A DNA stretch of 64,000 nucleotides from Melioribacteraceae bacterium (GTDB taxonomy: Bacteria > Bacteroidota > Ignavibacteria > Ignavibacteriales > Melioribacteraceae), in contig JAKIUC010000011.1 of NCBI GenBank assembly GCA_021647785.1, forward strand, positions 17,060-81,059. The letters are read 5' to 3'. Positions 8,509-15,917 of this stretch are shown in pieces; position 1 is the stretch's first letter, and each line of letters starts with the position of its first letter. The translations under genes and the position numbers were made by a program. The notes below the pieces were generated by a model. The model ran no database searches, was not told the origin of the DNA, and saw only the letters and a list, made by a program, of their open reading frames with translations.

Positions 8509-9231
8509 TTATTTTGTTAGCAACATTTTCTTTGTTGAACTAAACTCGCCGGCTTGTAGTTGATAAACATATAAACCACTTGGTAGATTTGATGCATTGA
8601 ATTCTACTGTATATTTCCCACTTGATTGATGTTGAGAAACCAACTTAGTAACCTCTTGCCCAAGGGCATTGTAAACCACTAAATTCACGAAACTATTTTT
8701 CGGAATTTGATAACTAATTTGTGTTGTTGGATTAAAAGGATTTGGATATGAATCAACCAATTTGTACTCTATTGGCAAACTATCTGCTTTTTCGTTTGCT
8801 ACGATTCTTTTTTCAACTGCATCTACATTGACACATCTAGGAAAAGATTGTCCTGATTCAAGACCACTTGTGTTTACAGCTGTAACTGTAAAACAATATT
8901 GTGGGTCAAACCTATCACCACCTATAGTAATTCCATTATATATATAATGATTTGTTGGATGATTTCGGGAAGTTAATAAATGCATTCCATTGCCAGTATT
9001 CTCATAAATATTGTACTTGTAAATGTCAGACTCACTATTCAAATTCCAGCTTAGTGTAGGATGTTGACCAACTATACCTGATATACTAAAACCAGATGGT
9101 ATTGTGGGGGGCGTAGGAATATTAGGATAATTAATTCCATGATTGTTAAAAATAGTGAATGCGTTCTGGTAATTATTTGAAATCCATCTTGTTACAAATT
9201 CATCAATTGAATTACTTGGAATAGCTGTCAT
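8509..9231 (-). CDS. C-terminal piece of a broken secreted metalloprotease: fibronectin III-like region and T9SS sorting domain
   Basis: This 240-codon stretch holds a fibronectin III-like region (about residues 35-130: PPTIPSGFSISGIV ... FTVTAVNTSG) and a T9SS type A sorting domain (about 160-240: SYPNPFNPTTQISYQIP ... SGLYVYQL ... TKKMLLTK). Its first ATG is not a natural gene start: the same frame continues upstream through 32 coding-like codons to a TAG at 9328-9330, and beyond that into the HEFGH-containing segment at 9328-10302. I read all three segments between 8509 and 11169 as one gene with two in-frame stops. The sorting domain means the intact protein was exported through T9SS and anchored at or released from the cell surface. 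Confidence 0.7.
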   Translation of the reverse strand: MTAIPSNSIDEFVTRWISNNYQNAFTIFNNHGINYPNIPTPPTIPSGFSISGIVGQHPTLSWNLNSESDIYKYNIYENTGNGMHLLTSRNHPTNHYIYNGITIGGDRFDPQYCFTVTAVNTSGLESGQSFPRCVNVDAVEKRIVANEKADSLPIEYKLVDSYPNPFNPTTQISYQIPKNSFVNLVVYNALGQEVTKLVSQHQSSGKYTVEFNASNLPSGLYVYQLQAGEFSSTKKMLLTK

Positions 9232-9327
9232 AACATTTAATATATTTTGGACAGGAAGACTTGTATAATCGTGAGACTCAATGTCAGTATCGGTTATATC
9301 CCAAAGTGATGCCGCAACTGCCGCTTC

Positions 9328-10302
9328 CTATATATTACCATTGGGAGCACTAGGCAAAGAAAACCCGAGATTTTCAACATTTGCATAAATAGTCGGCGAG
9401 CCAGGATTTATATCCTGATAAGTAGGATTATTTTTAACATAACACACGAAGAATGTTGCCCAACCTTCTTTGTATGCTGTGGGAATATTACTAGAAGCAG
9501 ACCATGAATGAGCTGATGAATATGGCAACATGTTTCCCGTAAAATAATCCATTGCATAGTGACCAAATTCATGAAGAAGAACATCTTTGTCTAAATGATC
9601 CTGTGCACTAGAAGCAGTGTTTATCAAGATTAATCCAACATTTGTGTATGCAGTTGGATTTCCGTCAGCACAATGAATTCTAGCTGGTCTACCTATATAA
9701 GATTCAAATGTAAATGCTTCGTCCATAGCTGAAGATACTGTTTGATAATCACTTATATCATGTGCAAAATTAAATATTTCAAGCATTTCTGAATTACCTG
9801 ATAAATCTAATTTATCGCTCATATAATAACCATAATGAGTCTCTGAAAAATAAGAATTAATAGATGTGTTTACATATGTTTCATAAATACGAGAATTTAT
9901 TGTCCATGATTCGATTACTAAATCAAAAATATCAACAACGACATCTGAAAATGTAATTTTATTATTAATAAAAAATGCTGTTCCAACTGGTGTTCTATTT
10001 CCAGTTTCTAAATCAATATCATACAATTTACCATAGAAATTACCTGCACCTTCCAACGTAATGATTAAATCAAACTCACCAAATACTTCTACAGGAAATG
10101 AAAAAGGGTGTCCATATTCACTAATGCCTGTGATTGTTCCTGTACCTGTAGAATTGTTTGCTGTAAATTCAATATAATGTTCAGGGGTTTCAGCAATTTC
10201 TCCTAGGGAAGATGGGGTTAGTACTAAATTTGAGACATTAAGTACTTCGCCAGTAATTTCATCTCGAACCCGTCCTACAAATGCAGATTTATGATTTTTC
10301 AT
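9328..10302 (-). CDS. Middle piece of a broken secreted metalloprotease, HEFGH zinc motif
   Basis: The segment contains a carboxypeptidase-regulatory-like beta region at the start (FVGRVRDEITGEVL ...) and a zinc-protease core with LLHEFGHYAMDYF (HExxH, two zinc His and catalytic Glu) followed by YKEGWATFF, whose Glu could be the third zinc ligand. This is the arrangement of gluzincin-like secreted peptidases. The frame upstream of its first ATG is open for 17 codons back to the TAA at 10354-10356, and downstream of its TAG it continues as EAAVAASLWDITD, which matches how this type of protein normally goes on. TAG probably replaced a Tyr codon. Product activity is doubtful unless the stops are read through. 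Confidence 0.65.
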   Translation of the reverse strand: MKNHKSAFVGRVRDEITGEVLNVSNLVLTPSSLGEIAETPEHYIEFTANNSTGTGTITGISEYGHPFSFPVEVFGEFDLIITLEGAGNFYGKLYDIDLETGNRTPVGTAFFINNKITFSDVVVDIFDLVIESWTINSRIYETYVNTSINSYFSETHYGYYMSDKLDLSGNSEMLEIFNFAHDISDYQTVSSAMDEAFTFESYIGRPARIHCADGNPTAYTNVGLILINTASSAQDHLDKDVLLHEFGHYAMDYFTGNMLPYSSAHSWSASSNIPTAYKEGWATFFVCYVKNNPTYQDINPGSPTIYANVENLGFSLPSAPNGNI

Positions 10303-10353
10303 ACAAACTATCTTATAATTCTCATCAACAATTTCTAAAGCGATTGTTTCAGT

Positions 10354-11169
10354 TTAAAAATCAGTATTTTCAGTGTTTGCTATAGAACTTGTTCTTGGAG
10401 ATCGTTCTATTATTTCATTTTTACTTCTAGAGGAACTTTTTTTTTGTGAATTACTGGTGCCGTTACTCTTTTTGTACTTTCCTTTTTCAATTTTTCGAGC
10501 TGACTTATATAGAGAATCGTACTCATTTTTGAGGTCTTTAAATATTGTAGCATTCCATTTTTTAGATTTTTCCAAAACTGATTTATCATAATCATTTATT
10601 GTAAAAACAAAATGGTCTTTCACTTTATCAGGATATTTACCAATTGTGGTTGGAAAAAAGACATCTAATTCCTGTTTGGAATTATCGATAAACTTTTTTA
10701 ATGCTTCAATGTTTTTTCTAATATGTTTAACTTCTTTGCTTTCTCTATAAACACCATCAACATAAAATGATAGCATTACATAAGTGTTTTTATTAAAATA
10801 AGCATTTATATTGCAAACTTTCTTCTTGGTAAATTTTACAGTAATTTCCATCTGAAATAATTCATCTTTCTCAAAGCTTTTTTTTACCCATTGCTCACCT
10901 TTTACAATTTGAACTTCATCCTCGGCGTTAAAAACAAATCCAACTAAATTTTCACTATTTAATATTTCGAATGGAGCTTTAATCTCTAAACTTATTTTCA
11001 CATTCTCATTTATTTTGGGGAAATAGTTATCTGCTTCAGCAGAGATAATTGATTTTGCAAAATCAAAATGGTAATGAACCTGAGAAAATAAATTATTAAG
11101 TGAAAAAAGAATAATTGCAACCAAAAAGGTCAAAGTTGTTTTAATTGAATTAAATTGTTTGTATTTCAT
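10354..11169 (-). CDS. N-terminal piece of the same broken secreted protein (271 codons)
   Basis: The ATG at 11167-11169 has GAGGAAAAT upstream and a signal peptide (residues 1-28, ending FSQ). The body is a beta domain (about 30-135) and a charged helical part ending in a Ser/Lys-rich stretch (about 230-260). The TAA at 10354-10356 is followed in the same frame by 17 coding-like codons leading into the metalloprotease segment, so this may be the true start of an 887-codon gene. The alternative is a separate secreted protein that happens to be in frame with the next gene. Expression could be linked to the leftward sigma-54-like promoter at 11499-11516, some 320 bp upstream. Confidence 0.6.
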   Translation of the reverse strand: MKYKQFNSIKTTLTFLVAIILFSLNNLFSQVHYHFDFAKSIISAEADNYFPKINENVKISLEIKAPFEILNSENLVGFVFNAEDEVQIVKGEQWVKKSFEKDELFQMEITVKFTKKKVCNINAYFNKNTYVMLSFYVDGVYRESKEVKHIRKNIEALKKFIDNSKQELDVFFPTTIGKYPDKVKDHFVFTINDYDKSVLEKSKKWNATIFKDLKNEYDSLYKSARKIEKGKYKKSNGTSNSQKKSSSRSKNEIIERSPRTSSIANTENTDF

Positions 11170-11258
11170 TATTTTCCTCGTTTAAAGTATATAAAATTAT
11201 TTTTTTTCTTCAACAGTTTACAGATGTCTTTTATAAGATAGTGATTTTATCCAATTTA

Positions 11259-11354
11259 TCAAGGACTTCGAATATTCCAAAAGACCTCAGTACCAAGTCT
11301 CTCAATAGGTAGAATAAAACAAATAGTAACGATTGTACACAATGAGATAATCAT
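11259..11354 (-). CDS. Possible remnant of a small membrane-protein ORF
   Basis: An ATG at 11352-11354 begins a 31-aa frame with one hydrophobic segment (MIISLCTIVTICFILPI) ending at TGA 11259-11261. The frame is open further upstream for about 26 coding-like codons without a proper start or ribosome site. It lies just downstream of the copy 2 sigma-54-like promoter, the same position as the micropeptide gene in copy 1. It may be a decayed counterpart; support is weak. Confidence 0.25.
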   Translation of the reverse strand: MIISLCTIVTICFILPIERLGTEVFWNIRSP

Positions 11355-11498
11355 GGATAGTATTATCGTTTCTATTTTTAATTGTTTCCTAATATTTTTA
11401 ACCTTTTTATTGGTATTTACATAAATTCTTTTTCAAGCCAACCTTTTTCAGGACGGTGCAATTAGTAAGTATAACATTTTGTTCTACTGCACTATATT

Positions 11499-11516
11499 AC
11501 ACAATGATTGTGCCAA
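11499..11516 (-). promoter_or_regulatory. Sigma-54-like -24/-12 promoter, copy 2
   Basis: Minus strand: TTGGCAC-N5-TTGTGT, with GG-N10-GT spacing as in copy 1. The predicted start is near 11489. The first sizeable downstream gene is the secreted protein starting at 11169. Confidence 0.55.
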
Positions 11517-11576
11517 ATAGAACAACCTCTTTTTTGAAGTTAAAATGACCTTTTGCTTATTGTATAACATCCATAA

Positions 11577-11633
11577 TTAAAGAACCCTTTAAAATTTCAT
11601 TAAAGGATGCTCTAAAATTAAAAATCACTTTAA
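11577..11633. promoter_or_regulatory. Three TTAAAG-N4-CTTTAA-type dyads, copy 2
   Basis: Sites at 11577-11592 (perfect), 11600-11615 (one mismatch, CTCTAA) and 11618-11633 (one mismatch, TTAAAA). Start spacing 23 and 18 bases, nearly as in copy 1. They lie about 80-135 bp before the kinase ATG at 11711, so the same sites could also autoregulate the two-component operon. Confidence 0.6.
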
Positions 11634-11710
11634 AACGTTTTTTAATTTCTTTTTTTTTATTTTAATGTGTTGTTTTAAACTATGAAACGAAATAACTAAA
11701 GTATTATCCG

Positions 11711-13963
11711 ATGTATAAAATATTACTAACATTTCTTTTCTCTTTATTGTTCATGTCCAATCTTTTTGCTGAAGAAGATCTTTATGCATATAAATTTAAT
11801 CTTGATACAATAATTGTAGGACAAATTGTAGGGGAGGGGCAAATATTTCCTAATTCTGAAATAGCTTATATCTCTATTTTTAATACTTATAAGGATGAAA
11901 CAATCAAACCCTATATCGAGTTTTTTGATGAGAAGTTTACAACCATAAAAAAAATATCCTTCAAATTAAACCAACGGATAAAAAACAAACCTTTAATATT
12001 TGATTTTGATGGTGATTCTTTTGATGAAGTAGTTTTTGCAATTACTGAAGAAAACAAACTGAAGTATTTATATTTTGACCCCTCAAACACTCCCATAATA
12101 AACACAGAAATATTTGAGCTTCATGTAAACAAAGGCAAATCTATAGTCACCAATATAACTCCAGCACAATTGGATGAAGATAGTTTTTACGAATTAATTT
12201 TAACAGTAAGTGAGCAAAGCATGCGAAAACTTACTATTCGTGGAATGTGGGCTGTAGATGTTGAGAAAAAAAAAGTGCTTTGGGAAAACTTAACATCTGA
12301 AAATTTAATTAAAAGTAATCCCATAAATATTGTTAACGATAGCCTTTCATTTTTAATTTATTCAGGGTCTGGTAGAACTACCGCAGAACACCTTTCTTTC
12401 TCCAATGAGTATTATTTTTTTTCTGATAGAAGTGGAAATACTACCTCCTATAATAAATATTTGAAGATTAGTGATAGTGTAATTATAGATACTAATGCAG
12501 CAGATTATTCGGTCGATTCAATCGCCTTTGTTAGAGCAGTTGATTCTAAGAACAATCAACTTTGGGAAAGAATTGTTGGTGGAAGGGAGATTTCTACTCA
12601 GATAGATACGGTTAGTATAAATAACGAAAAGAAAATTCTACTTGCTGTTTATGGTGAATCAATAAAATATAAAAATAAAAATTTTATGGAAATTCTTAAT
12701 CTGCAAACAGGGGCTGTTGAAAATAGTATAGTATTTAACAATAGATTGAGATCCTTATTTATAGATAAGGATAGAGTTTTTGTTTCGTTTTCTGAAGGTA
12801 AAATTATTAAACTCAACTTTGAATTAAGTATAATAGATTCCTCTTATTCATCCTATACTAATTTTAGATATCATCCTATTGGTAGAATAGAGGCTAAAGA
12901 GACTTACTTGCTTTTAGCGAGGGAAGGTTCAGGTTTACTTCAAAACTTAGTTGCTCTAAATGATGAGTTAAACATAGTATCCAAAATAAGTGTAAGGGGT
13001 TCTTTTTTCTACCTTCCCAAATCAAAATTAATTTCCATTTATAATACTAGTGATAGAAAGTCAAAACTTTTTTCAATTAAACTAATACCCTGGTACGATA
13101 GAATTTCGCCAACACTTCTAAGGAATATCACAATCTCTTTTTTATCAATTATAATTGTTACAATGCTGTTGTGGATAGTTACTCTGAGGGTTTCATCAAA
13201 AAAAATTAACCGACAGAAAAAGGAGATTGAAGATACTCACAGAGAACTGAAGAAAACAACATCCAAATTAATTAGAGCAGAAAAATTAGCTGTGTATGGA
13301 ACAATTGCCAGTGGAATTGCTCACGAGATAAATAGCCCATTAGGTGCAATAATTAATAGTGCTCAAAGGATAAAAAACAATCCGGATACTAACTTTGAAA
13401 AGAACATCGCTCTAATTGAAAAAGCTGGTAAAAGGTCGAAGGCTATTATTGAGACACTACTTGTAAGTACCAGAAAAAATATTGACGACAACACAATTTT
13501 GCTTGAAGTTTTAAATGACTGGATGGAGCTATCTAAAAGACAGTTTGATAATTTAGGAATTAAATTTATTTCTGATATTAATTGCAGCAATATGTTAGCC
13601 ATAAGTTCTACAGAATTAAATCAGATATTCACAAATCTGCTTTTTAATGCACGTGATGCTATCACAGAAAACAACAGTAGTGTAAAAGAAATTTATATTT
13701 CAGCAAAGGAAAAAGATAATTATTGCATTCTTTTAATTAAAGATACAGGGGGTGGGTTTAGCGAAGAAAAATTAAAAAATCCATTTGAAGCCTTTGAAAC
13801 TTCAAAAGAAAAAGGAAAAGGAACGGGGCTTGGTTTGTGGGTTGTAAAAAGTATTTTAGATAATATTAATGGAAGTATCCAAATAAAGAATTATGAAACT
13901 GGTGCAGAAATAGTGATAGCTATTCCACTTTTCGAAAAAAAACAAAGTATAAAAAATGACTAA
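11711..13963 (+). CDS. Membrane sensor histidine kinase with large periplasmic propeller-like domain
   Basis: 750 aa. Signal peptide/first helix at residues 1-20, a large periplasmic region (about 25-465) with repeated FDFDGDSFDEVVF / LDEDSFYELILT patterns typical of FG-GAP/VCBS beta-propeller blades, one transmembrane helix at about 474-497, a linker coiled coil, then HisKA with SGIAHEINSPLG (His538 is the phosphorylation site) and HATPase_c with N box NLLFNARDAI, G1 DTGGGF and G2 GKGTGLGL. It phosphorylates a partner regulator, almost certainly the NtrC-class protein encoded next, whose start overlaps this stop by 8 bases (ATGACTAA). The signal sensed outside is unknown. The upstream dyads suggest autoregulation. 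Confidence 0.85.
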   Translation: MYKILLTFLFSLLFMSNLFAEEDLYAYKFNLDTIIVGQIVGEGQIFPNSEIAYISIFNTYKDETIKPYIEFFDEKFTTIKKISFKLNQRIKNKPLIFDFDGDSFDEVVFAITEENKLKYLYFDPSNTPIINTEIFELHVNKGKSIVTNITPAQLDEDSFYELILTVSEQSMRKLTIRGMWAVDVEKKKVLWENLTSENLIKSNPINIVNDSLSFLIYSGSGRTTAEHLSFSNEYYFFSDRSGNTTSYNKYLKISDSVIIDTNAADYSVDSIAFVRAVDSKNNQLWERIVGGREISTQIDTVSINNEKKILLAVYGESIKYKNKNFMEILNLQTGAVENSIVFNNRLRSLFIDKDRVFVSFSEGKIIKLNFELSIIDSSYSSYTNFRYHPIGRIEAKETYLLLAREGSGLLQNLVALNDELNIVSKISVRGSFFYLPKSKLISIYNTSDRKSKLFSIKLIPWYDRISPTLLRNITISFLSIIIVTMLLWIVTLRVSSKKINRQKKEIEDTHRELKKTTSKLIRAEKLAVYGTIASGIAHEINSPLGAIINSAQRIKNNPDTNFEKNIALIEKAGKRSKAIIETLLVSTRKNIDDNTILLEVLNDWMELSKRQFDNLGIKFISDINCSNMLAISSTELNQIFTNLLFNARDAITENNSSVKEIYISAKEKDNYCILLIKDTGGGFSEEKLKNPFEAFETSKEKGKGTGLGLWVVKSILDNINGSIQIKNYETGAEIVIAIPLFEKKQSIKND

Positions 13964-15380
13964 TATGGAAAAAAAGATTACTGTTTTTATTGTTGATGAT
14001 GACGAATTCTCTTTAGAAAATATATCCCTCTCTCTTTCAAGTGATAAATATGAAATTACTCAAACTGGTAGTTCAGAGGAAGCATTAAGTTTATTACAGA
14101 AAAATGATTATGATATTGCCATCCTCGATTTGAAGCTGCAGGGAATGAGTGGTTTAGATATAATTGAAAAAGTTAAGGGAAACAACAAGCTAACAAAATA
14201 TCTTTTAATTACAGGATACTCTGAAGAGGAAGCATTTATAAAGGCAACCAGAATAGGGGTTAATGATATTCTAAAAAAACCGTATGAAGAATTTAAACTC
14301 CATTCAACATTAGAAAAGTTGCTCCATCTTAAAAAACTTGAAGAAGAAAATCTTGCATATAAAGAGAAGTTGCAGAAAGAGAATGAGATTCTAAAAGACC
14401 AATTAGATAAGAGTTTTGAAGATGGTCAGAATAGTATGATTGGAAATTCTCCATTGTTTAAGTCTGCATTAGATAAGGCTGAGTCTGTAGCAAAGTACTC
14501 GCTTAACACTCTTATTTGTGGTGAAACCGGAACTGGAAAAGAACTTTTAGCTCGCTTTATACAGAGAAAAGGGACTCGCAAAAATGAAGCTTTTGTTCCC
14601 GTTAATTGTGCAGCTCTATCTGAACCCCTCTTTGAATCGGAATTATTTGGATATGAAAAAGGAGCATTTACAAATGCACTTCAATCACACGCAGGTCTCT
14701 TTGAAGTAGCAAATGGTGGCATCATATTTCTTGATGAGATTACTGAAATCCCAATATCTCTTCAGGCAAAGTTGTTAAGGGTGCTTGAGGATAAAAAAAT
14801 AAAGCGGGTTGGAAGCACAAAAGAAATTGAAATTGATGTTCAAATTTTATGCTCGTCCAACAGAGATACTTCCGAGGCTATTAGTGAAGGATTTTTGCGT
14901 GAAGACCTTTATCATAGAATTGCACAAACAGAAATTGTTCTTCCCCCACTTCGTGAAAGAATGGACGACTTAGATCTATTAAGTACTCATTTCTATAGCT
15001 TATATTGCAGAATGTTCGACAAAGAGAACAAAGGAATTCCTGAAGAAATTACTGAATATATAAAAAACCAGAGTTGGGAGGGGAACATCAGACAGTTTTC
15101 AAACTTTATGAAAAACTACTCTATCTTCGGCACCATTACGCGATATAATGTGCCGCAGACTAAACCAACAAATAGAGTAGCGGAAGCTCCGAAAGTTGAT
15201 ACAAAGATAGAAGGAAACTCTTTTGAATTTGAAAATGGAAGTTTTAATGAGTTAGAAATTGCAAAGCAATGGTTAATTGAAAAAGCATTAAATAAATTTA
15301 ACGGGAACAAAACTCTGGCTGCAAAGCACCTTGGTGTTTCATATCAAGGCTTAGCCTATTTGCTTAAGAATAACAATTAA
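13956..15380 (+). CDS. NtrC-class sigma-54-dependent response regulator
   Basis: 474 aa in the order receiver (about 6-120, phospho-acceptor Asp58 in IAILDLKL), coiled linker (about 125-155), AAA+ domain (about 160-395; Walker A GETGTGKE, sigma-54 loop GAFTNA, Walker B GIIFLDEI, arginine region LREDLYHRI), and a C-terminal Fis-type helix-turn-helix (NKTLAAKHLGVSYQGLAYLL). It remodels the sigma-54 holoenzyme at -24/-12 promoters after phosphorylation by the overlapping kinase. The loop reads GAFTNA instead of the usual GAFTGA. A second ATG at 13965 could also serve as the start. Likely targets are the two promoter copies in this window. Confidence 0.9.
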   Translation: MTNMEKKITVFIVDDDEFSLENISLSLSSDKYEITQTGSSEEALSLLQKNDYDIAILDLKLQGMSGLDIIEKVKGNNKLTKYLLITGYSEEEAFIKATRIGVNDILKKPYEEFKLHSTLEKLLHLKKLEEENLAYKEKLQKENEILKDQLDKSFEDGQNSMIGNSPLFKSALDKAESVAKYSLNTLICGETGTGKELLARFIQRKGTRKNEAFVPVNCAALSEPLFESELFGYEKGAFTNALQSHAGLFEVANGGIIFLDEITEIPISLQAKLLRVLEDKKIKRVGSTKEIEIDVQILCSSNRDTSEAISEGFLREDLYHRIAQTEIVLPPLRERMDDLDLLSTHFYSLYCRMFDKENKGIPEEITEYIKNQSWEGNIRQFSNFMKNYSIFGTITRYNVPQTKPTNRVAEAPKVDTKIEGNSFEFENGSFNELEIAKQWLIEKALNKFNGNKTLAAKHLGVSYQGLAYLLKNNN

Positions 15381-15394
15381 GTTTCTTAGCTAAT

Positions 15395-15913
15395 TTATTC
15401 ACTAATACTGATGTACTGTATCACTCTCTTTTGAACTAAATGTAAATAGGCAACAAAAAGAATTAGAAGAAAAAGCATTAAAACAAAATTTTGATTTCCC
15501 TCTAACTCCAAAAGTTTAATGAGTTTTGCAAAGTTAGAATTATAGTTTGATGAAACCAACGCACTTATTATTCCATAAAAAAAACTTATTATTAAATACC
15601 CCACCAAAGATAAAAGAGACGTAATGGTTGCAAAACGATAAATCCCCATCGGAAATTTTGAAAGCAAAAGAAGCCCTAACTCTAAGAATAAGATTGAAAT
15701 AAGCAACCTTGAAAATATTAAAACCGAATTGAAGTAAGGGTTGCTTTTAATGTTAATCTCAAAAATTGGAGTTATACCTGAACTGGAAAAAACCACGTCT
15801 TTAACTGTTACCCCCAACAAGTTAATAATTAGATATTGTATAATTCCACTTACAAAAAAGATTAATATTAAAGTAATTAAAATTCCTATTAATAATGGTT
15901 TTTTGTTTTTCAT
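15395..15913 (-). CDS. Hypothetical four-helix membrane protein
   Basis: About 172 aa with hydrophobic segments near residues 8-30, 65-87, 95-120 and 145-162 and a basic C-terminal tail. No family recognised. It follows the hexosaminidase gene with almost no gap (stop TAG 15918-15920, then A, then GTG-ATG), so the two are probably co-transcribed; I take the ATG at 15911-15913, though the GTG just before could be used. The 3' end converges with the regulator gene. Confidence 0.55.
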   Translation of the reverse strand: MKNKKPLLIGILITLILIFFVSGIIQYLIINLLGVTVKDVVFSSSGITPIFEINIKSNPYFNSVLIFSRLLISILFLELGLLLLSKFPMGIYRFATITSLLSLVGYLIISFFYGIISALVSSNYNSNFAKLIKLLELEGNQNFVLMLFLLILFVAYLHLVQKRVIQYISISE

Positions 15914-15917
15914 CACT

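Larger units (their letters stand above)
11479..11644. repeat. Duplicated regulatory module, copy 2
   Basis: Second copy of the module described at 8166-8332, lying between the leftward secreted-protein gene and the rightward sensor-kinase gene. The 39-base identical core is 11547-11585. Confidence 0.85.
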
